Source: Chryseobacterium candidae
GTDB lineage: Bacteria > Bacteroidota > Bacteroidia > Flavobacteriales > Weeksellaceae
Reading direction: 5' to 3'
Length of the DNA stretch: 63,481 bases
Assembly (NCBI RefSeq): GCF_004916905.1
Contig: NZ_SDLV01000011.1
Span: forward strand, 1 to 63,481
A program made the position numbers and the translations under genes. This document shows positions 17,761 to 27,193 of the stretch, piece after piece; position 1 is the first letter of the stretch, and each line of letters begins with the position of its first letter. The notes under the pieces were generated by a model, which was given only the letters and a program-made list of their open reading frames with translations, searched no databases and was not told the DNA's origin.

Positions 17761-19110
17761 ATGTGTAAAATATTTATAGTTGACGATGATATTTTCATAG
17801 GAGAAATGTTAAAGTATCATCTCCAACTAAATCCTGATTATGAAGTTCTGCTATTCAGCAATGCAAAAGACTGTCTTTCCAATCTTTACCATAATCCTGA
17901 TATCATATGTATTGATTTTGGATTACCAGACATTCAGGGGGATGAACTTTTTAAACAGATTAAAAACCTATATCCTGAACTTCCGATTATTGTTATAAGC
18001 GGACAGGAAAATATTGAAGTTGCCATCAATTTTCTAAAGCAGGGAGCAAAAGATTATATTGTAAAAAACGAGCATACCAAAGAACTTTTGTGGAATTCTA
18101 TCATGAGATTGAAAGAAAACATCAACCTAAAGCAGGAGGTTGAAGACCTTAAAGATGAGCTCGAAAAAAAATATACGTTTGAAAAAACAATTATTGGGCA
18201 AAGCGATTCCATAAAAAAAATATTTTCTAAAATTAATAAAGCACTTACGTCCAACATCAATGTTTCCATTACCGGTGAAACAGGTACTGGTAAAGAAGTT
18301 GTTGCTAAGGCAATCCATTATAATTCATCAAGAAAAAACAAACCTTTTATTGCGGTAAACATGGCTGCTATTCCTAAAGAATTAGTGGAAAGTGAGTTTT
18401 TTGGCCATGAAAAAGGTGCTTTTACAGGGGCTACAGAAAGAGCCATCGGAAAGTTTGAGCAGGCTAATGGAGGAACTATTTTTTTAGATGAAATTGCAGA
18501 ACTGGATCTTAATATTCAAAGTAAATTACTACGTGCCCTACAGGAAAGAGAAATCACAAGAGTAGGCGGAAAGCAAAAAATTGAACTCAATGTCAGGATT
18601 ATTACAGCTACGCACAAAAATCTTGTACAGGAAGTCAAAAAAGGCAACTTCCGGGAAGATCTCTATTACCGGATTATTGGTCTTCCTATTGAACTTCCTC
18701 CTTTACGGGAAAGGGATCAGGATATTTTGATTTTGGCCAAACATTTTATAGAGCTTTTCGCAAAAGAAAACAAGGTTAAACCTTTGTCTTTATCTTCGGA
18801 TGCAAGGAAAAAACTTTTAGCTTATCATTTTCCGGGAAATGTAAGAGAATTAAAGTCTGTTGTTGATCTGGCTTGTGTTATGTCTGATAATCACGAAATA
18901 ACAGCAGAAGATATTAATTTCTTTAATCTGGAAAAAAACTCAGAATCTTTTCTCAATGAACAAAAAACACTAAAACAATATACTACCGATATCATTTTAC
19001 ATTTTCTGAAAAATAATAATAATGATGTCATTAAAACCGCAAAACTATTAGATATAGGCAAATCAACTATATATAATCTTATTAATAACCTTGAAATTGA
19101 AAATAGTTAG
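17761..19110 (+). CDS. NtrC-family sigma-54-dependent response regulator
   Basis: 449 residues. Receiver domain (1-115) with acidic pocket DDD at 8-10, phospho-acceptor Asp52 and Lys102. AAA+ domain (about 142-370) with Walker A GETGTGKE (172-179), the sigma-54 loop GAFTGAT (219-225) and Walker B FLDE (241-244). C-terminal Fis-like HTH (DVIKTAKLLDIGKSTIYNLI). It should activate sigma-54 promoters when phosphorylated. It is the first gene of an operon with FIST and hybrid-kinase genes and lies upstream of the exopolysaccharide locus. The TTCCA-N5-TGGAA repeats downstream are possible binding sites (inference). No convincing -24/-12 promoter was found beside them. Confidence 0.92.
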   Translation: MCKIFIVDDDIFIGEMLKYHLQLNPDYEVLLFSNAKDCLSNLYHNPDIICIDFGLPDIQGDELFKQIKNLYPELPIIVISGQENIEVAINFLKQGAKDYIVKNEHTKELLWNSIMRLKENINLKQEVEDLKDELEKKYTFEKTIIGQSDSIKKIFSKINKALTSNINVSITGETGTGKEVVAKAIHYNSSRKNKPFIAVNMAAIPKELVESEFFGHEKGAFTGATERAIGKFEQANGGTIFLDEIAELDLNIQSKLLRALQEREITRVGGKQKIELNVRIITATHKNLVQEVKKGNFREDLYYRIIGLPIELPPLRERDQDILILAKHFIELFAKENKVKPLSLSSDARKKLLAYHFPGNVRELKSVVDLACVMSDNHEITAEDINFFNLEKNSESFLNEQKTLKQYTTDIILHFLKNNNNDVIKTAKLLDIGKSTIYNLINNLEIENS

Positions 19111-20247
19111 ATGAAAGTTGCTAAATTACTTTTTACAGACGGAGCATTCAAATCAGAAAGAAATGATGAAAAGCTTAACTACGAGGAAGCTCAAATCATT
19201 ATAGGATATGGAGCCAGAAGTATTATTGAAGAGGATAGCTTTTATCTTCTTTTAAAGGAAACGTTTCCTAATGCAGAGATAGCCCTGTCTTCTTCTTCGG
19301 GAGAAATTTTCTGTAATGAAGTGTATGATGATACGGTAGCTTTAACTATAATCAGTTTTTCAACATCTTACATAAAGACTTCACAGATTGATATTGAAGA
19401 TTTTTCCTGCAGCTATGATGCAGGAAAAAAATTAATTGAAAACCTTCCTTCTGAAGATCTTAAATGGGTTTTTATTTTATCTGACGGCAGTAAGGTTAAC
19501 GGCAGTCAATTAGTTCGCGGACTTAATGCCAGTAGGCCCCAAGAAGTTTTAATTTCAGGCGGTCTGGCCGGGGATGGGGATAAATTTGAAAAAACTGTAG
19601 TAGGACTCAACCAGGTTCCGAAACCTAATAAGATTCTGGCCATTGGATTTTATGGAGCGAACCTGGAATTATCTCATTCTTCAATTGGCGGCTGGGAAAG
19701 CTTTGGGCTTGAAAGAGTGGTCACCAAGTCACATGATAATATTCTTTATGAAATTGATAATAAAAATGCATTGGATCTTTATAAAAAATATTTGGGAAGA
19801 TACGCTGAAGAACTTCCCGGCTCTGCCCTTCTTTTTCCATTATCTCTCACCTTATACCAGGACTCTTTATCAGTAGTGAGAACAATTCTCTCCATTAAAG
19901 ATAACACGATGATTTTTGCAGGAGACCTGCCGGAAGGAAGTAAAGTAAGGTTTATGAAAGCCAACATGGACAGACTAATTGATGCAGCTAATGATGCAGC
20001 CCATCAATGTCTTAAAATGAATACACATAGCCCTAAACTGGGAATCATTATAAGCTGTGTAGGAAGAAAAATGGTATTGGGAGACAGAGTTTATGAAGAA
20101 GTGGATATAGTGCGGGATGTTTTCAAATCAAATACAGCGCTAACGGGATTTTACTCATACGGAGAGCTATCTCCTTTAAGCCCGTTTGGCGACTGTGCTC
20201 TGCACAATCAGACTATTACCATCACCACAGTTAATGAAATTGAATAA
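19111..20247 (+). CDS. FIST-domain sensory protein
   Basis: 378 residues, FIST_N followed by FIST_C. The C-terminal signature (GFYSYGELSPL, LHNQTITITT) is characteristic. FIST proteins are predicted small-ligand sensors, often suggested to bind amino acids. No signal peptide or membrane segment is present, so it is cytoplasmic. Its ATG directly follows the stop of the NtrC-type regulator, and the hybrid kinase starts 2 bp after its end. It presumably feeds a ligand signal into the kinase (inference). Confidence 0.9.
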   Translation: MKVAKLLFTDGAFKSERNDEKLNYEEAQIIIGYGARSIIEEDSFYLLLKETFPNAEIALSSSSGEIFCNEVYDDTVALTIISFSTSYIKTSQIDIEDFSCSYDAGKKLIENLPSEDLKWVFILSDGSKVNGSQLVRGLNASRPQEVLISGGLAGDGDKFEKTVVGLNQVPKPNKILAIGFYGANLELSHSSIGGWESFGLERVVTKSHDNILYEIDNKNALDLYKKYLGRYAEELPGSALLFPLSLTLYQDSLSVVRTILSIKDNTMIFAGDLPEGSKVRFMKANMDRLIDAANDAAHQCLKMNTHSPKLGIIISCVGRKMVLGDRVYEEVDIVRDVFKSNTALTGFYSYGELSPLSPFGDCALHNQTITITTVNEIE

Positions 20248-20249
20248 CT

Positions 20250-22517
20250 ATGGAAATCAAATTTCACAATTTACTCGAGAGACAGATCAATAAATATCTT
20301 ACGGAAGACTGCAAAAATCATCCGCAATTTAAACGTTTTATTCATGCAGTTAATGAATCTTACAAATCATTTGAAAGGGATAAAGAACTTATGGACTACG
20401 CTTTCAAACAAAGTGAAGAAGAATATCAGGAGCTGTATCAAAATCTTAAAAATGAAAATACACTTAAACATGAATCTATCAGCAACCTCTATGAATCATT
20501 AAAAATTATTGATTCTGATATTGAAATAAAAAAATCGGAAGATCTTAAAGAACTGTCACTGTATCTTTCTGAACAGCTAAGGAAAAGAAAAAGAGCAGAA
20601 GATTATATAAAGCAGCAAGAGGAAAAATATCGGAATATTATTGCTAACATGAACCTGGGACTCATTGAAGTAGATAATGATGAAATTATTCGCTATGCAA
20701 ACCAAAGCTTTTGTAATGTATCAGGGTTTGAACTGGATGAAGTAATTGGTAAAAACCCAAGTACACTCTTTTTGTACGGAGAAAACCACGTCCGGTTTTT
20801 GCAAGAACAGATAGAACTGAGAAAAAAAGGAATTTCCAGTGTATATCAGCTCCCTGTAAGAAACAAGAGAGGAGAAATAAGATGGTGGGCAGTAAGCGGA
20901 GCTCCCAATTATGATGATCTGGGAAATTTGTTAGGTTCCATAGGAATCCATCTTGATATCACTGATCAAAAAAAATTGGAAGAAGAATTAAAACTTGAAA
21001 AAGCAAAAGCATTGGAAGCGTCCAAGGCTAAAGAGGTTTTTCTTGCCAATATGAGCCATGAAATACGAACCCCTCTTAACGGTATCATTGGTTTTCTGCG
21101 AGAGCTCAAAAGAAGTGACATCCCTGATGAACAGAAACAATTTGTAGAAAACAGCTATAACGCTTCACAGCACTTATTATCAATTATTAATAACATACTC
21201 GATATTTCTAAAATTGAATCTGGAGAAATGTCTTTAGAGCACAAGAGTTTTTCTTTAAAAGACAGCATTCAAAAAGTCATTTCCGTTCTTAAGCCAAAAG
21301 CAGAAGAAAAAAACCTTAAAATTATTACAGATTTCTCTGCGGATATTTTCCCGGTTTTAAAAGGAGATTCTCTAAGACTTGAACAGGTGTTATACAATAT
21401 CATTGGTAATTCTTTGAAATTCACCAACGAAGGGCATATCAAAGTTGAATCTAATGTGCTGAAAAGTTTTTCAAACCAGCAAACCATTTCGATCACCATT
21501 ACTGATACCGGTATTGGAATGAGCGAAGAATATGTACGTAATATATTCAATAAATTTAATCAGGAAGACAGTTCAATTTCAAGAAAGTATGGAGGTACAG
21601 GTCTTGGAATGTCTATTACCAAAGAACTTGTTCACCTTATGAAAGGAGAAATTAATGTAAAAAGTGAAAAAAACTCAGGAACATGTATTACAATAATTCT
21701 GATTTTAGACAGGGGTGATGAAAAAGCCTTAAAAGAAAGCACCTGGAAAAATCAACATATTTCCATTGCAGGTACAAAAGTTCTGCTGGTAGAAGATAAT
21801 GCACTTAATCAGCTGGTGGCAGAAAGATCTCTTAAACATTTTGAATGTAATGTCGTTAAAGCTGAAAATGGTAAAATAGCCCTGGAAATATTAAGTAGAG
21901 AACAATTTGACATTATTCTGATGGATTTGCAAATGCCAGAAATGGATGGTATTGAAGCAACTAAAATATTACGGAATGAACTTGGAATTAAAGCCCCTGT
22001 GATCGCACTTACCGCTAACGCTTTTAAAACAGAAATAGATAACTGTATTAATGCGGGAATGAATGATTATATCACCAAACCCTTTAATGAAGAAAATTTA
22101 CTCAAAATAATTTACAAGTACGTTAAAATCCCTGAAAAAACAATAGAGACAATGTCGGACGCAGGTGAAACTTTCTACAGCCTCAAAAATATACAGGTTC
22201 TCAGCAGAGGTGATAAAGATTTTATGCGGAAAATGCTATTAATATTTATTGGACAGACTGAAACAACACTTCCAATAATGAAAAAGGCATTTGATGAAAA
22301 AAACTATGTTGAAATTGGAAGACTGATGCATAAAATAAGACCTAGTATACAAGCCATGGGAATAAATTCTATTGAAAATGAAGTAAAGCAACTTGAATTA
22401 CTTACCATAGAGGAAAATAAAGAATTCCCGGAATTATCTTACTTGTTTGAAAAAATAAAGGAAACCCTTGAAACAGTGGTCACTCAATTGAAAGATGAAA
22501 TAAGCCAATCTATTTAA
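20250..22517 (+). CDS. Cytoplasmic hybrid histidine kinase (PAS-HisKA-HATPase-REC-Hpt)
   Basis: 755 residues without membrane spans. Coiled N-terminus (1-120), PAS domain (about 122-240), HisKA with His270 in NMSHEIRTPLNG, HATPase with G-box GGTGLGMSI (448-456), REC with Asp559 in DIILMDLQMPEMDG, and a C-terminal Hpt domain with His694 (LMHKIRP). All modules of an internal phosphorelay are intact. The terminal Hpt could pass phosphate to the single-domain regulator at 22634 or to the NtrC-type regulator at 17761. It is probably co-transcribed with both upstream genes. Confidence 0.92.
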   Translation: MEIKFHNLLERQINKYLTEDCKNHPQFKRFIHAVNESYKSFERDKELMDYAFKQSEEEYQELYQNLKNENTLKHESISNLYESLKIIDSDIEIKKSEDLKELSLYLSEQLRKRKRAEDYIKQQEEKYRNIIANMNLGLIEVDNDEIIRYANQSFCNVSGFELDEVIGKNPSTLFLYGENHVRFLQEQIELRKKGISSVYQLPVRNKRGEIRWWAVSGAPNYDDLGNLLGSIGIHLDITDQKKLEEELKLEKAKALEASKAKEVFLANMSHEIRTPLNGIIGFLRELKRSDIPDEQKQFVENSYNASQHLLSIINNILDISKIESGEMSLEHKSFSLKDSIQKVISVLKPKAEEKNLKIITDFSADIFPVLKGDSLRLEQVLYNIIGNSLKFTNEGHIKVESNVLKSFSNQQTISITITDTGIGMSEEYVRNIFNKFNQEDSSISRKYGGTGLGMSITKELVHLMKGEINVKSEKNSGTCITIILILDRGDEKALKESTWKNQHISIAGTKVLLVEDNALNQLVAERSLKHFECNVVKAENGKIALEILSREQFDIILMDLQMPEMDGIEATKILRNELGIKAPVIALTANAFKTEIDNCINAGMNDYITKPFNEENLLKIIYKYVKIPEKTIETMSDAGETFYSLKNIQVLSRGDKDFMRKMLLIFIGQTETTLPIMKKAFDEKNYVEIGRLMHKIRPSIQAMGINSIENEVKQLELLTIEENKEFPELSYLFEKIKETLETVVTQLKDEISQSI

Positions 22518-22535
22518 TCCAAAATCAAGAAGCTA

Positions 22536-22550
22536 TTCCATATTCTGGAA
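22536..22550. promoter_or_regulatory. Inverted repeat TTCCA-N5-TGGAA, site 1
   Basis: TTCCA (22536-22540) and TGGAA (22546-22550) around TATTC. It lies 84 bp before the response-regulator start, in the only gap of more than 100 bp between the kinase and the polysaccharide export genes. Near-identical elements occur at 29612 and 35038. Candidate operator or activator site. Confidence 0.5.
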
Positions 22551-22633
22551 AAAACCATAAACATAAACAACTGACAAACAATAAATTACAAAAAAGGTAT
22601 AGAAATAGAGATATTGTTTTCAAAATAAATAAA

Positions 22634-23074
22634 ATGGAAGTAAATAATCAAAATTTAAAACTTTTTATTGTAGATGATGACAGGTTTTGTTCAAATGTTT
22701 ATCAGCAGTATCTGAAAAACCATCATTATGAAGACATTACCTCCTTTAGCTGTGGAGAAGATTGTCTTGATGAACTTTATCAGAAGCCGGACATTATTTT
22801 TCTAGACTATAATATGGAAGATCTGAACGGGTTTGAAGTTTTAAAAAAAATAAAACGTTTTGATCCCAATATTTACGTTATCATGGTTTCCGGGCAGGAA
22901 AATATAGATACAGCAGTAAATGCACTTAAATACGGGGCATTTGATTATTTAACTAAAAATACAAATGTCTGCGAAAAAATGGTAAAAACCATAGAAAAAA
23001 TTTTAAAAATAAAAGAAGAAATCTCTCAAAGCAAATTAAAAGGCTTTCGCAAATTTTTCTCAATGATATTTTAA
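22634..23074 (+). CDS. Single-domain response regulator
   Basis: 146 residues, receiver domain only, with acidic residues VDDD (13-16), phospho-acceptor Asp58 and a conserved Lys after the fifth strand (YLTKN). The receiver is closely related to that of the NtrC-type protein at 17761; both carry VxSGQENI followed by a similar helix. A basic C-terminal tail (LKGFRKFFSMIF) could be membrane-associating. It starts 6 bp before the Wza-like gene, so it is the promoter-proximal gene of the polysaccharide export operon and may modulate assembly directly (inference). Confidence 0.88.
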   Translation: MEVNNQNLKLFIVDDDRFCSNVYQQYLKNHHYEDITSFSCGEDCLDELYQKPDIIFLDYNMEDLNGFEVLKKIKRFDPNIYVIMVSGQENIDTAVNALKYGAFDYLTKNTNVCEKMVKTIEKILKIKEEISQSKLKGFRKFFSMIF

Positions 23075-23080
23075 TAATCT

Positions 23081-23812
23081 ATGACAAAAAAACTCATCAT
23101 ATCATTTATCTTTCTCTTACTGCTTAGTTCTTGTAAGACATATAATGTACTGGAAGAAGAGCAGGCATCCAGAGATATGCAGGATTTCAAATTTAATCCG
23201 GAGTACGAATACAAAATACGGAAAGATGATAAAATTACTCTGTCTGTGTGGGGCCAGGATGATTTAAGCGTAGGCTCAGTCTACGGAATTTATAATTCTA
23301 ACGAAGTATATGGCAAATGGCTTCTGGTTGATAAAAATGGCAATATTGAAATTCCCAGGCTGGGAACCACTTTTGTCGTTGGAAAATCGGTTCCTGAACT
23401 GAAAGAGGAAATTAAAACCAGATTAAAAAAGTGGCTTGTAAATCCAGTCATCGATGTCAAAGTCCTTAATAAAGAAATAACGGTAATGGGTGAAGTAAGA
23501 AACCCGGCTGTTATACAGGTAGATAAAGATCAGAATACATTACTTGAGCTGGTTTCAAAAGCAGGAGGTTTTGAAATGTACGCCAACCTCAGGTTAATAA
23601 AAATTTTAAGACAGGAGGGAGAAAATGTGAGGGTTACTAATATTGACCTTAGTAAAATGAAAGATGTTCCCAATCAGAATATTGTTCTTCATCCTGGAGA
23701 TTACGTGATTGTGCCCTCTAAGAAAAGTAAAGATTTTGATAAAAGAATATCAACCATTATTCCTTTTGCAACCGTTACCTCTGCAGCTGCCATTTTAATA
23801 GGTCTGTTATAA
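23081..23812 (+). CDS. Polysaccharide export lipoprotein (Wza-like)
   Basis: 243 residues. Lipoprotein signal ending LLSSC (Cys18), polysaccharide biosynthesis/export domain (about 42-130; YKIRKDDKITLSVWGQDDLS), one SLBB domain (EITVMGEVRNPAVIQV near 130-145 onwards), and a hydrophobic C-terminal segment (IIPFATVTSAAAILIGLL) that could span a membrane. The family forms the outer-membrane exit pore for capsule or EPS. Only one SLBB copy and a C-terminal hydrophobic helix are seen, as in shorter Bacteroidota forms. Confidence 0.9.
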   Translation: MTKKLIISFIFLLLLSSCKTYNVLEEEQASRDMQDFKFNPEYEYKIRKDDKITLSVWGQDDLSVGSVYGIYNSNEVYGKWLLVDKNGNIEIPRLGTTFVVGKSVPELKEEIKTRLKKWLVNPVIDVKVLNKEITVMGEVRNPAVIQVDKDQNTLLELVSKAGGFEMYANLRLIKILRQEGENVRVTNIDLSKMKDVPNQNIVLHPGDYVIVPSKKSKDFDKRISTIIPFATVTSAAAILIGLL

Positions 23813-23822
23813 AACTTATACC

Positions 23823-25970
23823 ATGAACAACGAAAATGTACGATTCCTGAAACCTCTTTTAAGAGGACTGCCTATAATAGTTCTTGCAATGATAATTTCT
23901 GTTTTGGCCATAAAAAAATATCTTAATTACGTTACACCAATGTATGAAAGTACGGCCAAACTAAAACTTGCGGATACACAAGAAGGAGTTCCCAGTGCAA
24001 ATCTTTTCAAAGACTTTGATGTATTTGCATCAGCCAACAAAATCAGTACAGAAATTGAAGTTCTCAAATCCTCTTCTCTCATCGAAAAAACTTTAAAAAA
24101 ATTATCCTTTTCCACAGAAATATACCGCAAAGGAAAAATGCAGTCAGTAGAGCTTTTTAACGACTCTCCAATAAAAGCTGAAGCAACAATTGCTGACAAA
24201 AAAAACTTTGATAAAAAATTCTCCTTAAATATCCTATCCTCTGCAAACTATATCCTCACTACTTCAGACTCCCCAAAAGAATTAAAAGGGGTATTTGGTA
24301 TTCCCACCAATATTGAAGGAGGAAAAATCCTGATTACAAAAAATGAAGAATATCTGCTTTCCAAACCTAATGCAAAAATCATTGATCATTACGAACTGGT
24401 ATTTTTAAGCAGAGAAAAGCTTCTCGAAAAAGTTAATAAAAATCTTGATATTGTAGCCGTAGACAAAGATGTACCGGTTATCAGAATCAATTTTAAAAGC
24501 AATGTACCTGCCAAGGCAAGTCTCCTGGTCAATACTCTGGCTGAAACATATATTGAAGATTATATTGAAAATAAATACCGGGCAGCCAATACTACTGTTG
24601 ATTTTCTAAAAGGAGAAATAGGACAGGCTAACAATAAATTATCCGAAACAGAAAACCGTATTGAAAATTACAGAAACAAAGAAAATATTATCAATATTCC
24701 ACAAGAGACAGAAACGGATCTGAGAAAGATAGCCCAGCTTAAAATCCAGCAAAGTAATCTCAAAATGAATCTTGATGCCATCAAAAATCTTAACAGCTAT
24801 ATTACAGAAGGAAAAGATAATTATCTTGATCTGGCTACAAACTTTGAAGCATTCAACGATCTTCTTTCTACCGAAATTGTAAAAAACATGAAACAGCTAC
24901 AGGCAGAAAAAAAAGAATTATTACTTACCTACACTCCTGAGCATGAAAAAGTAAAAATCATTGACACAAAAATTAAAGACCTTACCGATTATCAAACCGA
25001 AAGCATAAAAAACACTCAGAAAAATTTACAGATAAAATACAATGATATAGAGCGCGATATTCAGACTGCAGAAAGTGCTTTCATTGGTCTTCCTGAAAAA
25101 GAAAAGCTATTGAACATTATGAATAGGGAATTTAATCTCTATGAAAAAAACTATAATTTTCTGAATGAAAAAAGAATAGATGCCGAGATTGCAAAAGCTG
25201 CCAAGATCTCATTCCATAAAATTATTTCCCGAGGGGAACTGCCACAGGAACCTGTATCACCAATGCGTTCTATCATTATTATTGTTACTGCCATTATGAG
25301 TATGGTTGCTTCTATTTTTCTGATTTACGCAGTACATTTTGCCAAAGCCAAAGTAAATGATATTTCCATCATAGAAAAAAACAGTTCCATACCGATAGCA
25401 TTCACTACCCCATTTATCAAAAAGAAAGAAAAAATAATGCACCATTTTCTGGAAAATGTCTTGGAGATGGAGCTTAAAGAGATAATAAAGGATAAAAAGC
25501 AGATTTGTATTACTTCATATGATAAGGCACAACAGCATGCATTTCATGCAAAAAATATCATCAGAGCACTACAACTGCAATCCAGAAAGGTTTTGTTGGT
25601 AGATGCCGCCGGTGTATTAAGCAATTCAGAGGGTGATCATTATATCAATTTATCTGCCGAAGAAAATCTACGGCTGACAGCTAGGGAAGTGAGAGATCTT
25701 ATCGATGAAAAAATGAAAGAATGTGATATCTGTGTCATCAATAATCAAGCAATAAAGCAGGGCAAGCTTCCTTTACTTTTCATGAATATTTCAGACCAGA
25801 ACCTGTTCATACTTGACAGCCGGAAAACTGCCGTTAAAAATATAATAAACATTGAACTCTTAAAAGATGAATATAAACTGTCCAATCTTTGGTTTGTTCT
25901 GAATAAAGAAGGATACAACCCTAGTCTGATAACTACCATTAAAGGAATTATAAACAAATACAAATCGTGA
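23823..25970 (+). CDS. Wzc-like chain-length determinant with degenerate kinase domain
   Basis: 715 residues. Wzz-type chain-length domain between two membrane spans (about 12-30 and 485-507), a long periplasmic coiled coil (about 250-420), and a C-terminal cytoplasmic domain shaped like the BY-kinase/ParA fold. In that domain the Walker A position reads ITSYDKAQQHAFHAKN instead of a GxxxxGK[ST] loop. The Walker A' (VLLVDAAG) keeps its Asp, the Walker B region reads DICVINN, and there is no Tyr-rich tail. It is probably catalytically dead and retained for structure or for binding partners. The chain-length role comes from the family and from position after the Wza-like gene. Confidence 0.88.
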   Translation: MNNENVRFLKPLLRGLPIIVLAMIISVLAIKKYLNYVTPMYESTAKLKLADTQEGVPSANLFKDFDVFASANKISTEIEVLKSSSLIEKTLKKLSFSTEIYRKGKMQSVELFNDSPIKAEATIADKKNFDKKFSLNILSSANYILTTSDSPKELKGVFGIPTNIEGGKILITKNEEYLLSKPNAKIIDHYELVFLSREKLLEKVNKNLDIVAVDKDVPVIRINFKSNVPAKASLLVNTLAETYIEDYIENKYRAANTTVDFLKGEIGQANNKLSETENRIENYRNKENIINIPQETETDLRKIAQLKIQQSNLKMNLDAIKNLNSYITEGKDNYLDLATNFEAFNDLLSTEIVKNMKQLQAEKKELLLTYTPEHEKVKIIDTKIKDLTDYQTESIKNTQKNLQIKYNDIERDIQTAESAFIGLPEKEKLLNIMNREFNLYEKNYNFLNEKRIDAEIAKAAKISFHKIISRGELPQEPVSPMRSIIIIVTAIMSMVASIFLIYAVHFAKAKVNDISIIEKNSSIPIAFTTPFIKKKEKIMHHFLENVLEMELKEIIKDKKQICITSYDKAQQHAFHAKNIIRALQLQSRKVLLVDAAGVLSNSEGDHYINLSAEENLRLTAREVRDLIDEKMKECDICVINNQAIKQGKLPLLFMNISDQNLFILDSRKTAVKNIINIELLKDEYKLSNLWFVLNKEGYNPSLITTIKGIINKYKS

Positions 25971-27193
25971 AAAGATTCCATGAAATATTTAAAAGCGCCT
26001 CTGTTTTGGTTTTTACAGATCAGCTTATATTCAGCGGGAGCAATTTTCTTCTGACCTTTTTACTGGTGAGAAAATTAAGTATTTCTGAATTTGGAATATT
26101 TTCATCTATCCTTTTAATAACCTATTTTCTGGTAGGTATTTCTAACTCTTTTATTGTTCAGCCTTTTCAGATTTTATCAGCAAAGAATTTCAGTAAAAAA
26201 TCGCTGGGCTTTGCATTTCTGGCTTCATTGGTTTTGATCTCCATATTCAGCCTCATTATTTTCTTTATTACCCTTCTCCCTATTCCTGCCATAGCATTTT
26301 TAAAAAACAATCTTTCTGCACTAATAGTTTTTATTTCAGCCTATATTTTACAGGACTTTCTCAGAAAAATATTACTGACCATAGATCATATTAAAATTGT
26401 CCTTTTTATCGATACTGTCTTTATTATTATTTTTCCTTTACTTGGATTTGAGACATCCCTTACCTTATGGAAAAGTTTATATATTATCGGTATTGTAAAC
26501 ATTGCAGCATCTATTCCCGGCATAGGATACCTTATAAAAAATGCAGACTTCGGTCTTAAAAACACTTCACTTTTACACTATTATTTTGCCGAAGGCAAAT
26601 GGCTTTTAAGTGCATCTGTTCTTCAATGGCTTTCGGGTAATTTTTTTACTCTTGCTGCAGGGGTATACCTAGGGATCAATGCCTTGGGAGCATTAAGGCT
26701 TGTTCAGTCCTTCTTCGGAATTATCAATGTTATCTTACAAACCATTGAAAACTATTACCTTCCTAAAACAGCTCAGCTTTATTATCAAAATAAAAACCAG
26801 GAGAAAAAGGAGCTTCTTCTCAAGATGATGAAAGCAATAGCAGTATTAGCCATTATAATCATTGGTTTTTTCACTTTTTCAGAATCGTTGATTATTATGC
26901 TCGGAGGAGAAAAATATCATCAATATGGATTTGTCATTAAGCTGGTTTCAGCATTATATATTGTAATTCTATACAGTTATCCAACCCGGATTTCCATCAG
27001 AGTTTTAGAACAAAATAAGGCATTCTTTATCGGATATAGTATATCCTTTATTTTTTCGGTTCTGAGTTTCCATTTTTTGTTAAAATACGGGCAGCTATAT
27101 GGTGCTGTAACTGGCTTAGCTATGAACCAGATTATCATGATTGTGTATTGGAAAATAATTCTCAACAAAAAACAAATTTCGGTATGGGCATAG
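25967..27193 (+). CDS. Wzx-type polysaccharide flippase
   Basis: 408 residues and about 12 hydrophobic segments, MATE/Wzx-like (SASVLVFTDQLIFSGSNFLL at the start). It flips lipid-linked repeat units across the inner membrane. The start is GTG overlapping the TGA stop of the Wzc-like gene (GTGA at 25967-25970), giving coupled translation. The length is slightly short for Wzx (usually 410-480). Confidence 0.85.
   Translation: MKRFHEIFKSASVLVFTDQLIFSGSNFLLTFLLVRKLSISEFGIFSSILLITYFLVGISNSFIVQPFQILSAKNFSKKSLGFAFLASLVLISIFSLIIFFITLLPIPAIAFLKNNLSALIVFISAYILQDFLRKILLTIDHIKIVLFIDTVFIIIFPLLGFETSLTLWKSLYIIGIVNIAASIPGIGYLIKNADFGLKNTSLLHYYFAEGKWLLSASVLQWLSGNFFTLAAGVYLGINALGALRLVQSFFGIINVILQTIENYYLPKTAQLYYQNKNQEKKELLLKMMKAIAVLAIIIIGFFTFSESLIIMLGGEKYHQYGFVIKLVSALYIVILYSYPTRISIRVLEQNKAFFIGYSISFIFSVLSFHFLLKYGQLYGAVTGLAMNQIIMIVYWKIILNKKQISVWA

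Noticed and set aside
22551..22633. Sigma-54 promoter (-24/-12) next to inverted-repeat site 1
   Set aside because: No GG-N10-GC element was found here or convincingly at sites 2 and 3, so the sites are reported only as candidate regulator sites.
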